A stretch of DNA of 64,000 bases from Halorubrum salipaludis (lineage in GTDB: Archaea; Halobacteriota; Halobacteria; Halobacteriales; Haloferacaceae), in assembly GCF_002286985.1 (NCBI RefSeq), contig NZ_NSKC01000010.1, forward strand, positions 1-64,000, given 5' to 3'. Both the position numbers and the translations under genes were made by a program. Each line of letters begins with the position of its first letter. Position 1 is the stretch's first letter. This document shows, piece after piece, positions 16,768-25,367 of the stretch. Under the pieces are notes generated by a model that saw nothing but the letters and a program-made list of their open reading frames with translations, had not been told where the DNA came from and did no database searches.

Positions 16768-17925
16768 ATGAAAGACCCAGAGGAAGCTACGGTCTTCACA
16801 GGCCTCGATGGGCGAACCGAGACTGAACTACCCGAGTGGTACGCCGAGCAACACGGAGGTTCCGAACCAATCAGTTTCAGTAAGGCGATTCGAAACCTCC
16901 CACAGGCTGTCGATACAGCGGTCGCATATCGCAACCCGTACAGCGATGAGTGGGTCGAAACGGAGCGGTTCAACGCAATCGTCGAGCCCTCGCGGTTACA
17001 AGCAGAAGCGGATGGGGACACCGAGGTGGAGTCGCTATTTCACATCCCGACTGACTCGTACTCGATCATCAACCCGGTCGACGTCTACGGGCCGCTGGAG
17101 GAGGTCCTCCGCGAGGAAACCATCGACGGGACGCCGCTGGGCGAGGTGATGTTCGGCGAGATCCGGCGCTACCGGGGCGGCGGCGAGGTCCATATGGACA
17201 TCATGTTCGATGGCCTCGAGGTGCGTCTTCCCGGTCGGTCGGACCCGATCACGATGGGCGTCACGTCGGGCTACGACTTCTTCGGCGAGCACGCCGTCTA
17301 CGTGGAGGGGTTCGCCCAGGACGGCTACTGCTCGAACACGATGCGCTCGCTCACCGACAAGGAGGTCATCAAACACGTCGGCGACGTGCGGAACTTCCGG
17401 ACCTGGTGGGAGGAACTCCTCGCACAGGTCGAACTCGTCGCCGACGACCTCTTCGGGTTCATCCGAGATGCTCAGGACATCGACCTCGACTTCTCGGAGC
17501 TCCCGTTCACCGTCACGGAGTTCTACACCCTGCTGGGCTTCCCGGACTACCTGGCCAAGCGTGCCGCCGGCGATGCAGAAGCCAATACGGCGTCCCCCTT
17601 CGAGATCGATATGTGGACGCTGCATTCCGGCGCGACGTACGCCCTCACCCACTTCTTCCAAGGGAAAGAGGGGGCATCCCTCGATCAGTACGTCCGCATC
17701 GCCAACGACATTCTGTTCAACCCGGAAGGCACGATCGAGCGCGTCGAGCAGGCCTACGAGCAGCAGCTAGAGGCGGACGGGGACGACGGGTCACAGGCCT
17801 CACTGGCCGGCGAACGAGCGCTGGCGAGCATCGAACGGGTCAGCGACGACCTGCAGGAGAAAGTCGAGCAGTTCGAAGAACGCGAGGACGCGCTGCGCGA
17901 GCGGTTCCAAGAGGCGATGGGCTAA
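16768..17925 (+). CDS. DUF932-like plasmid/phage protein
   Basis: This is a 385-aa protein resembling the DUF932 (phage/plasmid-like) family. It has a short N-terminal LPEWY motif, FHIPTDSYSIINPVDVYGPL, then VHMDIMFDGLEVRLPGRSDP and TSGYDFFGEHAVYVEGFAQD in the core, and a helical C-terminus ending in a coiled coil (VSDDLQEKVEQFEEREDALR, about residues 350-383). Such proteins are common on haloarchaeal plasmids and of unknown function. ATG 16768 is supported by the duplicated 5' end at 15417 starting at the same residue. Confidence 0.7.
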   Translation: MKDPEEATVFTGLDGRTETELPEWYAEQHGGSEPISFSKAIRNLPQAVDTAVAYRNPYSDEWVETERFNAIVEPSRLQAEADGDTEVESLFHIPTDSYSIINPVDVYGPLEEVLREETIDGTPLGEVMFGEIRRYRGGGEVHMDIMFDGLEVRLPGRSDPITMGVTSGYDFFGEHAVYVEGFAQDGYCSNTMRSLTDKEVIKHVGDVRNFRTWWEELLAQVELVADDLFGFIRDAQDIDLDFSELPFTVTEFYTLLGFPDYLAKRAAGDAEANTASPFEIDMWTLHSGATYALTHFFQGKEGASLDQYVRIANDILFNPEGTIERVEQAYEQQLEADGDDGSQASLAGERALASIERVSDDLQEKVEQFEEREDALRERFQEAMG

Positions 17926-18022
17926 GAGCAGTCGGAGAGAAGATTCGCCAGGCGTGCTTCCGCTCTAGCGGCTGGAATCCACTGCTGGCAGTATTAAGTG
18001 GGTAGGGGCGTACCCAGAGACC

Positions 18023-18334
18023 ATGTCTATTGATCATCATCCGACTCTCGACGCGCGAGAGCCACAGCAAGGGGATATAGAGACCTTTGAAGAGTTGGAG
18101 CCTGGTGACTCGGTCAAATTCTTTGAATGGCCCGTCGAGCCGTTGACGGTGATCGGCTGGGAAGAAGGCGATAATGTCGGGAAGCGAGTACGAGTTGAAG
18201 CAGAAGGCGGCGAGTCGTTTCTCTACCAGGTAGACGGCCACCTCTGGCATTACGTCCCTGAGGACGAGTTCGCCGGCGAGAATAACCCATACCCTGTTCA
18301 GAACCTCGTTTTGCTCGAATCCTCGGAAGCCTGA
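18023..18334 (+). CDS. Hypothetical protein
   Basis: This is a 103-aa acidic protein, beta-rich, with FEELEPGDSVKFFEWPVEPL and TVIGWEEGDNVGKRVRVEAE, a pattern like a small SH3/KOW-type barrel. No named family is recognised. It stands alone, with 97 bp before and 140 bp after it. Confidence 0.6.
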   Translation: MSIDHHPTLDAREPQQGDIETFEELEPGDSVKFFEWPVEPLTVIGWEEGDNVGKRVRVEAEGGESFLYQVDGHLWHYVPEDEFAGENNPYPVQNLVLLESSEA

Positions 18335-18474
18335 CTGGGCTTCGAGACAGCACGAATCCTGTCGTGGCGGGCCTCTATTTTGATGGTCCCATTCGCAGAG
18401 GCTGCACCTTCCCAAGATCTACTGCTTCAATTCTCTGCTGTTGCTCGTGCCCTCGATAGGCGGAGGCATCCGTT

Positions 18475-18696
18475 ATGGGTACTTCTACAGACGACTCAGA
18501 GGCGTCAGACGAATTTCCGCCTGAAAAGCGGCTTGAAGCACCGAACACGCGCCTGATCAAGGCAGGGATCGCGACGATTCCGGATATGGAAACCCTCCAG
18601 GAGTGCGTTGCCTACGAGAACGCCCACCAGAATCGAACGCAAATTCTGCGCCGGCTCAAGTGGAAGGCCGAAGAGCTACGTGAGGACGAAGAGTAA
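18475..18696 (+). CDS. Small hypothetical protein
   Basis: This is a 73-aa protein with an acidic N-terminus, then APNTRLIKAGIATIPDMETL and a helical RTQILRRLKWKAEELREDEE tail. It resembles small haloarchaeal DNA-element proteins, but I cannot name the family. It ends 9 nt before an inverted-repeat element. Confidence 0.6.
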   Translation: MGTSTDDSEASDEFPPEKRLEAPNTRLIKAGIATIPDMETLQECVAYENAHQNRTQILRRLKWKAEELREDEE

Positions 18697-18705
18697 GTTC
18701 TGTTC

Positions 18706-18747
18706 TTAACCAACACATTCCGCGTGGGTTTCCCTATTGTTGGTTAA
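18706..18747. repeat. TTAACCAACA inverted-repeat element, copy b
   Basis: Both 10-bp arms are perfect (TTAACCAACA and TGTTGGTTAA) around a 22-nt centre. It lies between the 73-aa gene and the histidine kinase, 163 bp before the kinase start. The span 18697-18910 holds no other feature I can support. Confidence 0.8.
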
Positions 18748-18910
18748 TCCGCTGTACCAGTACTGTTGGAGCCTTATGAGTTGGACGCCAACTCTGGGAA
18801 TCGACCGAGAGAAGGAATGCCTAGTGGCCGGAAGAAGCCCGATATCCCCCTGAATGAGGGCTGTTCCAAACCGTTATTTAATATCCCGAGAACAACCCTT
18901 TACCTGGATA

Positions 18911-20581
18911 ATGAATCCCCTCCTTCTAGGTCACGTCGTAATTTTCGCACTATCTGCGATTGCCTGTGTGGCGACTATTCCACAAGCACGGAAGATACAG
19001 CATCCGGAGACACGTGAAGGACTGATCGTCTTCCTCGGTTCCGTTGCTCTGTGGTCTGGAGGGTACATTGGCTATCTTCTCGCACCGACACGTGCCGGGA
19101 AACTTGCTTTCTATATATTTGGCTTCATCTTTGCGTTCGTCGCCGTTGGGGCCTGGCTCTACTTTTGTGCTGCATATACCAGTCGGCCACCTCGACACGC
19201 CCCATTCCGAAACCTCATTCTCGGGACGTTTCTCTTTTTCACCGCTCTCAAAGTCACGAATCCACTCCACAATCTCTACTTTACGACGGAATGGGTCACA
19301 GAACCATTCCCGCACCTCATGATCCATCACGAACTGCTCTACTGGATCGTCTTGGGGTTATCATATGCCGCCATCGCTGTCGGATTCTTCGTACTGATGG
19401 AGCGGTTCCATCATACTGGGAGTGACAGCCGTCCGCTCGTCGTGCTCGTTGGACTCTCAGGCCTCCCAGCTGTTGCAACGATTATTGGCGGCCAGGTCGA
19501 CTGGCTGCTCCCATTAATGTATGAGCCGCCTGGCGTCGCCCTCTTCGCCGTTGGAACGCTCTTCTTCTACAGACAACGGTTTGAGGCAATCCGATTAACC
19601 GGGGAGTCAGAGAAACCCGCAATCTTCCTCGACCAAGAAACCCGGATTCAGGATTACAATCAAGCGGCTCGCAAACTGTTTCCAACCCTTGAGGATTCCT
19701 TTGGCGAGCCGCTTGAGGCTGTGAATACCGCACTCGCAGATCATCTCACCAAACAAGATATCCTGACAATTACGCAGGAAGGTGAAACACGGTATTATGA
19801 CGTGTCGAGCACGCCATTCTTAGCAGGTGAGGTAACGACCGGCCAATTAGTGACGGTTACCGACGTAACTGAACGCGAGTCATATCGACAGCGACTCGAA
19901 GAGAAAACCGAACAACTCGAGGCCTTAAATCGCGTGGTTCGACACGACATCCGGAACGATATGACCGTGATTCTCGGATGGGCCGAGATCCTCAAAGACC
20001 ATATCGATGAAGATGGGGAAGACGCTCTGGACCGAGTGTTACAGAAGTCCCGGCACGTAATTCAGTTCACAGAGGTCGCACGTGAGTTCGTTGAATCACT
20101 CTCAGAAGAAGGAACAGCTGAATTAGAAGAAATCCAGCTTCAGCCACTTCTTGACGCTGAGCTCGCTGCAGTACGTGATTCGTTCCCGAACGCGCAGTTT
20201 CACGTATCGGGTGAACTCTGCGACGTGTCGGTACAGGCAAACGAGATGCTTTCTTCGGTTTTCCGGAATATCCTCGAGAATGCGGTCCGACACAACGACA
20301 AAGAGACCCCTGAGATCACCGTCTCCTGTGAAGAGAACTCAGAGACTGTCCGGTACCGGATTGCAGATAATGGACCTGGCATTCCTGACCAACAGAAAGA
20401 ACAAATCTTCGGGAAAGGGGAGAAAGGATTGGACAGTCCAGGATCGGGGATTGGTCTATATCTCGTCCATCTCCTGACGGACCAATTCGGTGGTGACGTG
20501 TGGATCGAGGACAACGACCCAACTGGTTCAGTCTTCGTCGTCGAACTGCCTATCCATAAACCGTCGAATAAGACGTCTTAG
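18911..20581 (+). CDS. 7TM sensor histidine kinase
   Basis: This is a 556-aa membrane kinase. Residues 1-210 form about seven TM helices (histidine-kinase N-terminal 7TM type). Then comes a PAS-like segment (about 225-325, AIFLDQETRIQDYNQAARKL). The HisKA H-box is RVVRHDIRND (His about 344), and the HATPase domain has NILENAVRHN (N box), DNGPGIP (G1) and GSGIGLYLVH (G2). All catalytic motifs are present. No response-regulator gene is adjacent, so it is an orphan kinase. Start ATG 18911 begins directly with the first TM helix. Confidence 0.88.
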   Translation: MNPLLLGHVVIFALSAIACVATIPQARKIQHPETREGLIVFLGSVALWSGGYIGYLLAPTRAGKLAFYIFGFIFAFVAVGAWLYFCAAYTSRPPRHAPFRNLILGTFLFFTALKVTNPLHNLYFTTEWVTEPFPHLMIHHELLYWIVLGLSYAAIAVGFFVLMERFHHTGSDSRPLVVLVGLSGLPAVATIIGGQVDWLLPLMYEPPGVALFAVGTLFFYRQRFEAIRLTGESEKPAIFLDQETRIQDYNQAARKLFPTLEDSFGEPLEAVNTALADHLTKQDILTITQEGETRYYDVSSTPFLAGEVTTGQLVTVTDVTERESYRQRLEEKTEQLEALNRVVRHDIRNDMTVILGWAEILKDHIDEDGEDALDRVLQKSRHVIQFTEVAREFVESLSEEGTAELEEIQLQPLLDAELAAVRDSFPNAQFHVSGELCDVSVQANEMLSSVFRNILENAVRHNDKETPEITVSCEENSETVRYRIADNGPGIPDQQKEQIFGKGEKGLDSPGSGIGLYLVHLLTDQFGGDVWIEDNDPTGSVFVVELPIHKPSNKTS

Positions 20582-20763
20582 TACTGAATTTCAGGATATC
20601 CTAGTCGGCGAGACGTCGCTTCCAAAAAGTGGGGGTGGCTGCCATACGACTCGCGAGGATCGCCCCTTGAGTCGCCGTTCCGATCAATATCCGGAATGAG
20701 TGAGTGCGGACATTCAAATACCGAGTCGGGACCAAACTGAGTGACTCAATCCCCTCAGAAATC

Positions 20764-21981
20764 ATGGGCAAGAAGCTGTACTCAGACGATGAACTCCTCA
20801 ATCGGCTCCAGAAGTTCGCTGAGGAACTCGGTCGTCCCCCATCGCAGAGTGAGATGGACGATTCAGGACCTCATGCTTCGAAGACGTACGGGAATCGGTT
20901 CGAGTCCTGGAATAACGCACTCGTGGCTGCCGGACTTCAAACCGGAACGAATGATCCAGACGGACGACCATCGACGTCCGAAAAGGACCTCCTTACTGAT
21001 CTCAAATCGGTTGCCGACATCGTGGGAGGAACCCCGTCAGAGCGTGAATACAGTGCTCACGGAAAGTATTCGGTGAAGACATACTGCAAGCGATTTGGAG
21101 GGTGGAATGCAGCACTACGGGCGGCCGATTTTGAGCCGAACGTTGAAATGAACCTCTCCGAAGAGAGACTCATTACTGCCTTACAGGGGTTCGCTGAGAA
21201 ACTGGGTCGACCGCCCACAACAGATGAAATGGACCGGAGTGGCCCCTACACCTCGGATTCGTACAAGCGAGCGTTTGGAACCTGGAATCGTGCTCTTCGA
21301 CAGGCTGAGTTGGAAGTCCACTCCGTATGGGATGTGAGCGAGGAGGATCTGATATCCGAACTCAACCGTCTCGCCGAAGAGCTAGGCCATGTCCCTCGGA
21401 AGGATGAAATGCGAAACCAAGGGAAATGGAGTGCAGCAGTCTATCAGGAGCGATTCGGTTCGTGGAATGAAGCTCTCCGAGCTGCCGGCTTCGAGCCGAA
21501 TGAGCGGTGGGGAATCCCACGGGAGGAGTTATTAGCCGAACTGCGGGCTGTTGCGAATGAGCTCGGCCACCCACCGACAACGACGGAAATGAACGAACAC
21601 GGGAAGTTTACCATCGATCCGTATCAGCGTGAATTCGGAACGTGGCGAACGGCCCTTCAAGCGGCCGACCCGGACTATCTAGAAAACTACCGTCAGTCAG
21701 ATACTGAGATAGTTCCGTTTGGCTCGAACTGGCCACAGATTCGTGAGGAGATCATCACCCGTGACAACGAGTCCTGCCTGCGCTGCGGTATGGGCCGTGA
21801 AGCTCACCGCGAGAAATTCGGTCGTGATCTCCCGGTTCACCACCGGATTCCTCGACGCCGGTTCTACAACGACCCAGACCAGTCGGTCGACGATGCAGAT
21901 GTACCGAGTAACCTGCTGACTCTCTGTATCCCGTGCCATCGCCGACTCGAACGGCTGCCAGTCCAACCAGTAGTTGACTAA
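20764..21981 (+). CDS. HNH endonuclease with five homing-endonuclease-associated repeats
   Basis: This is a 405-aa protein. Five repeats of 50-60 residues cover about residues 5-310, each with the core LGRPP(S/T)..EM...G....Y..RFG.WN.AL..AG. The C-terminal HNH domain has CLRCGMGREAHREK, DLPVHHRIPRR and NLLTLCIPCHRRL. It is a paralogue of the two-repeat protein at 15619; the difference in repeat number suggests repeat expansion or loss. A GTG at 20704 would add 20 residues, but ATG 20764 begins at the first repeat. These proteins usually move by cutting DNA at an empty target site. Confidence 0.8.
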   Translation: MGKKLYSDDELLNRLQKFAEELGRPPSQSEMDDSGPHASKTYGNRFESWNNALVAAGLQTGTNDPDGRPSTSEKDLLTDLKSVADIVGGTPSEREYSAHGKYSVKTYCKRFGGWNAALRAADFEPNVEMNLSEERLITALQGFAEKLGRPPTTDEMDRSGPYTSDSYKRAFGTWNRALRQAELEVHSVWDVSEEDLISELNRLAEELGHVPRKDEMRNQGKWSAAVYQERFGSWNEALRAAGFEPNERWGIPREELLAELRAVANELGHPPTTTEMNEHGKFTIDPYQREFGTWRTALQAADPDYLENYRQSDTEIVPFGSNWPQIREEIITRDNESCLRCGMGREAHREKFGRDLPVHHRIPRRRFYNDPDQSVDDADVPSNLLTLCIPCHRRLERLPVQPVVD

Positions 21982-22062
21982 CAAGCGAAGTCCCACGTTC
22001 AGCACAAAGGTATCTGCCGGCGAACAGAGCGTCTACCTCCCGCCGACGTGACTTCGCGACCT

Positions 22063-22092
22063 GTTTTTCGTGCCCTCAGAGAGGGCGAGGGC
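22063..22092 (+). repeat. T-tract plus stem-loop element, copy 8
   Basis: GTTTTTCGT, then GCCCTC followed by two identical GAGGGC arms (22081-22086 and 22087-22092). Either arm can pair with GCCCTC, which makes the alternative pairing of this family explicit. It ends 30 nt before the GTG at 22123. Confidence 0.7.
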
Positions 22093-22122
22093 TCCTTCGA
22101 AAGCTCTCAGAGGTGACTTCCA

Positions 22123-22470
22123 GTGAGTCAACAACAGAGTCCCGACAACGTCTCGGTCGACGATATTCCCGTCGATATCGACAACACGCAATCAGCAGAG
22201 GTCGATTCCGCCGACGTGCCCGACGAAATCGAATCCATCACCCGTGGGCTCGCCGGTGAGCAGCCGCCGACGAATCCTATAGTGGTTCTCAAGGCGGCCC
22301 GGTGGTGGTACATCCACGGCAAGGGCGGCACGGATCCCGCCTTCCAGTGGGCCATCGAGTGGGCGCGTCATCTTGCGACCGACACGCCCAGTGACGTCGA
22401 GCGGTTCGACGAGTTCCTCGAGTACCTCGTCACGGTCGGCTTTGCAGACGAACGCCACGAGCTCCGCTGA
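22123..22470 (+). CDS. Haloarchaeal hypothetical protein
   Basis: This is a 115-aa acidic protein with GTG start. The first 45 residues are disordered (many Asp, Ser, Val). The second half is helical and contains NPIVVLKAARWWYIHGKGGT and DPAFQWAIEWARHLA. No family is recognised. It lies upstream of the ArdC-like gene; stem-loop copy 9 separates the two. Confidence 0.65.
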   Translation: MSQQQSPDNVSVDDIPVDIDNTQSAEVDSADVPDEIESITRGLAGEQPPTNPIVVLKAARWWYIHGKGGTDPAFQWAIEWARHLATDTPSDVERFDEFLEYLVTVGFADERHELR

Positions 22471-22481
22471 CCGACAGAGCG

Positions 22482-22511
22482 GTTTTTTGAACGCCCCTGA
22501 GGGGTGCGGCG
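22482..22511 (+). repeat. T-tract plus stem-loop element, copy 9
   Basis: GTTTTTT, then CGCCCC, TGA, GGGGTGC, GGCG. CCCC can pair with the near GGGG, or CGCC with the far GGCG. It ends 46 nt before the ATG at 22558. It is the weakest outer stem of the family. Confidence 0.55.
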
Positions 22512-22557
22512 CGGTCTGAGCAGACGCAGTTGCCGTTAATTCGATTCGGTGATCACG

Positions 22558-23484
22558 ATGTCTACGACCAGTGATTCGTCGGTCTCCTTCGACCAGACCG
22601 ACACGCGATCCGACGAGATGAACAGTACGATCGAACAGTGGATCGACGACCTCGTCGCCGGCGTCGACGACGCGCAGGCCAGCGACGAGTTCCAGGAGTG
22701 GCTGGACGTCCAGAGTCGCTTCCACGACTACTCCTACCGGAACACGCTCCTCATCAAGCGGCAGTGTCCCGAGGCGAGCCGGGTGGCGGGCTACCGGACG
22801 TGGCAGGAGGAGTTCGACCGCCACGTCAAGGAGGGTGAGTCGGCCATCTGGATCTGGGCGCCGATCATCACCAAGCAGTGCCCGGAGTGCGAGAATTCGC
22901 CGAGCTATCACGAGGATAGCGACTGTGACTACGATGAGACGTCGCCCGAGGAGTGGTCCGAGGGCCTGGTCGGGTTCAAGCCCGCGCCGGTGTTCGATGT
23001 CTCCCAGACCGAGGGCGAGCCGCTTCCCGACCTCGACACGGAAGCGACCGGCGACGCCGGTGACCTCGTCGAACAGCTAACTGCCGCCGCTGATGAGCTC
23101 GGCGTGACGGTGCGGATCGTTCCAGCCGAGGAGTGGACCCACGGCGAGGCGAAGGGCATCTGCGAGCAGCTGAGCCTCGTCGACGTTCAGCCGCTCGTCG
23201 AGGTGCGTAATCGGGAGAACGAGGCCGACCTCGCGCGAACGCTGATTCACGAGTACGCTCACGCTCTGCTCCACTTCGACGTCGACGACGACACCGAGCG
23301 GTCGAAACGCGAAGTCGAGGCCGAAGCCGTCGCGTACGTCGTCGGGCGCTACTGCGGGCTCGACACCAGTGGGTCAGCGTTCTACCTCGCAGCCTGGGAG
23401 TTGGACGACCCCGAGGTCGTTCGCGAGCGGCTTGGACGGATCAGTTCCACAGCAGAAGAGCTCATCGACCTCCTCGAGGAATGA
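22558..23484 (+). CDS. ArdC-like protein with ssDNA-binding domain and metallopeptidase motif
   Basis: This is a 308-aa protein. The N-terminal region (about residues 15-105) matches the ArdC-type ssDNA-binding domain: FHDYSYRNTLLIKRQCPEAS, then GYRTWQEEF and VKEGESAIWIWAPI. A CPEC segment follows. The C-terminal half has LIHEYAHALLH, a zinc metallopeptidase helix of the ImmA/IrrE type (His about 230), and a downstream Glu-rich AEAVAYVVGRY. ArdC proteins protect incoming plasmid DNA from restriction during transfer. This points to mobilisation of the element, although no relaxase is visible in the window. Confidence 0.8.
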   Translation: MSTTSDSSVSFDQTDTRSDEMNSTIEQWIDDLVAGVDDAQASDEFQEWLDVQSRFHDYSYRNTLLIKRQCPEASRVAGYRTWQEEFDRHVKEGESAIWIWAPIITKQCPECENSPSYHEDSDCDYDETSPEEWSEGLVGFKPAPVFDVSQTEGEPLPDLDTEATGDAGDLVEQLTAAADELGVTVRIVPAEEWTHGEAKGICEQLSLVDVQPLVEVRNRENEADLARTLIHEYAHALLHFDVDDDTERSKREVEAEAVAYVVGRYCGLDTSGSAFYLAAWELDDPEVVRERLGRISSTAEELIDLLEE

Positions 23485-23501
23485 CTCCCTCGTCCATTCG
23501 G

Positions 23502-23542
23502 TTAACCAACAGAAGGATGCGTGGTTTTGTATTGTTGGTTAA
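23502..23542. repeat. TTAACCAACA inverted-repeat element, copy c
   Basis: Perfect 10-bp arms surround a 21-nt centre containing GGATGCGTGG. It lies between two convergent gene ends (23484 and 23619), so it cannot be a promoter operator for either gene. Confidence 0.8.
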
Positions 23543-23618
23543 TCCAAATGTGATGTCGCCGTTCTTTCAGTCAATTGTACGTCCTGATCAGGAGGTCAAA
23601 ATCGGGGTGTGGTTCCTA

Positions 23619-24377
23619 TTATTGTTCAATGAGTTGTTTTTGCTCTTCAAGCGTTTCCTCGTGGTCTTCAACAGCATCTTCCCGAGCCTCAGCATCACCA
23701 CTGAGCCGGTCTGACAATTCTTTGAGACGGTCTTGTTTCCCATAGAGGACGAGCGTGTCGTCCGGTTTCGTCTCCGTATCTGGTTGTGGCGCACCAATAT
23801 ATGAATCATCACGACGGATGCCGAGTATCAACACCCCTTCGCGTGGTAAATCCAGCTCCGAAATCGACTCCCCTGCCAGCCAATCACCCGCGCTGATTTC
23901 CACCTCCACCACACGATATTCGCGTTGCAGTCCGAGTAACTGGGCGTAATCCGAGATCTCCAACTCTGTCGTCTCACTCAGCGCCCACTCAATTAGCGGC
24001 GTCACGAGGCGGTTGAACCACCGACTTCGTGCGAACAGAATGATCACACCGGCGCCACCGAGTATATACAGCAAGTTCAACAGGTCGTCGCCACCAGTTC
24101 GCGTGAACGAAAGGATAAGTGACGAAATCGCACCGAGCAGTCCAATACTGCCGAGCCGAATGAGCGCCTTCACGGTTTTACGGCGGCCGACGGTGGTGAT
24201 AGCCTGTTCTGCCTCTTCGGTCGTATATCCGGCTCCAGAGAACGCAGACGTGGCTTGGAAGGAGGCCACATCTGGTGAAAGGCCCGTCATCTCCAGTGCA
24301 ATCGAGCCGGTACGCACAATCAACAACGACAGCGCGAAGATGATCAGTAGTGACAGTATCGAGTACGTGGCAACCAT
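23619..24377 (-). CDS. Membrane protein with TrkA_C domain
   Basis: This is a 252-aa protein. The N-terminal half has four hydrophobic segments (about residues 3-28, 62-90, 98-120), with SAFSGAGYTTEEAEQ between helices 1 and 2, reminiscent of a pore-like loop. From about residue 135 there is a TrkA_C/RCK_C domain (YRVVEVEISAGDWLAGESIS, then LPREGVLILGIRRDD), ending in a coiled, acidic tail. It probably senses a nucleotide and gates or regulates ion movement. The start at 24377 places the first TM helix at the N-terminus; upstream codons are Arg/Gly-rich and less likely. Confidence 0.75.
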   Translation of the reverse strand: MVATYSILSLLIIFALSLLIVRTGSIALEMTGLSPDVASFQATSAFSGAGYTTEEAEQAITTVGRRKTVKALIRLGSIGLLGAISSLILSFTRTGGDDLLNLLYILGGAGVIILFARSRWFNRLVTPLIEWALSETTELEISDYAQLLGLQREYRVVEVEISAGDWLAGESISELDLPREGVLILGIRRDDSYIGAPQPDTETKPDDTLVLYGKQDRLKELSDRLSGDAEAREDAVEDHEETLEEQKQLIEQ

Positions 24378-24488
24378 ACCTAGTGTAGCGTCCCCATATC
24401 TGTAAATAGCACCGCCTACGCGAACACTGCATTCACCGTGTCTATCAACAGTCATTCTGAGTGAAAGCCAGTCCATCAGCTACTGGGA

Positions 24489-24521
24489 GTTTTTCTGCGC
24501 CCTCGGAGGGACGGAGGCGCA
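24489..24521 (+). repeat. T-tract plus stem-loop element, copy 10
   Basis: GTTTTTC, then TGCGCC, CTCGGAGGGACGGA, GGCGCA. The inner CCCT/AGGG can pair as an alternative. It ends 19 nt before the ATG at 24541. Confidence 0.65.
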
Positions 24522-24540
24522 TTCAGACCTCCGTCGAATG

Positions 24541-25356
24541 ATGACTGAACCCAATCTCACGACGGTCCTCGAGGAAGCCGAGCACGTTGCCAAGCAACAC
24601 GACCAAGTCGCTCGAACCACAGACAACCAAGCCCACGAGTACCTCCGATACGCCGTTCTTCGGGTGCTCGAAGGCGAGTCGGACCACCTCCCAGCAGACT
24701 GGACGCCGATCGACGGCGTGACCGTCGGCTACGGGAGCGACGACGCGATGTACGACAGCTGGGGCTCCAGCGAAGACTGGTGGGAGACCGTCCCGCCGCA
24801 GGAGGCGTGTACCCGCTTCCGGGTGTTCTTCCCGGACGACCACCAGACGGTTCCCCGTGACATCGTCGACGTGATGGCCGCGTTGGGTGCCTGGCGCGTC
24901 TGGACTGGGTGCGCAGCCGCGTGCGGCTCCTACGACCATCGCGAGCGCCGCGAAGTCCACTACCTGTGGCCGGAAGGCCATCCGGTGGAGGAAGTGCTCC
25001 ACGAGCGGCTCAGTGGCCCTGCGGAAGCCGTCGCTCCCGACGGTGGCCGAACGGGCGACGTTCGCGACCGACTGGTCGTCGACGAGAACGCACAGTCGAA
25101 GGACGATCTTGAGCCCCGCACGAAGCGTGCCGTCGCCGAAGCGATGGACGTCTCGCTCCTCTCGAAGGGTGGCCGCTACGAGGTGCAGTCCGCGTCCGGC
25201 AACAGGTACGAAGTCGACGTCGTCGACGAATCGTGTACCTGTCCCGACTGGCAGCGACGTTCACCCGAAGGCGGCTGCAAGCATCTGCGTCGCGTCGATC
25301 ACGAGATCAAACGGGGCCGCGTTCCCCGACCGGACGGCCGCCTTCCCTCCCCGTAG
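24541..25356 (+). CDS. SWIM zinc-finger protein
   Basis: This is a 271-aa protein. The C-terminal 80 residues hold a SWIM domain: YEVDVVDESCTCPDWQRR, then GGCKHLRRV (CxC...CxH pattern, about residues 228-250). The N-terminal 150 residues are an uncharacterised Trp-rich domain with DSWGSSEDWWETVPPQEA. SWIM domains bind DNA or protein and are frequent in plasmid-borne and transposon-related haloarchaeal proteins. ATG 24538 is an equally possible start. Confidence 0.78.
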   Translation: MTEPNLTTVLEEAEHVAKQHDQVARTTDNQAHEYLRYAVLRVLEGESDHLPADWTPIDGVTVGYGSDDAMYDSWGSSEDWWETVPPQEACTRFRVFFPDDHQTVPRDIVDVMAALGAWRVWTGCAAACGSYDHRERREVHYLWPEGHPVEEVLHERLSGPAEAVAPDGGRTGDVRDRLVVDENAQSKDDLEPRTKRAVAEAMDVSLLSKGGRYEVQSASGNRYEVDVVDESCTCPDWQRRSPEGGCKHLRRVDHEIKRGRVPRPDGRLPSP

Positions 25357-25367
25357 TCGTGACCAGA

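Noticed and set aside
23619-24377. Truncated TrkH gene
   Set aside because: The hydrophobic half has a pore-like GAGYTT loop but only about four helices and no fourfold repeat. The whole gene has a consistent membrane plus TrkA_C layout, so it is a separate family rather than a remnant.
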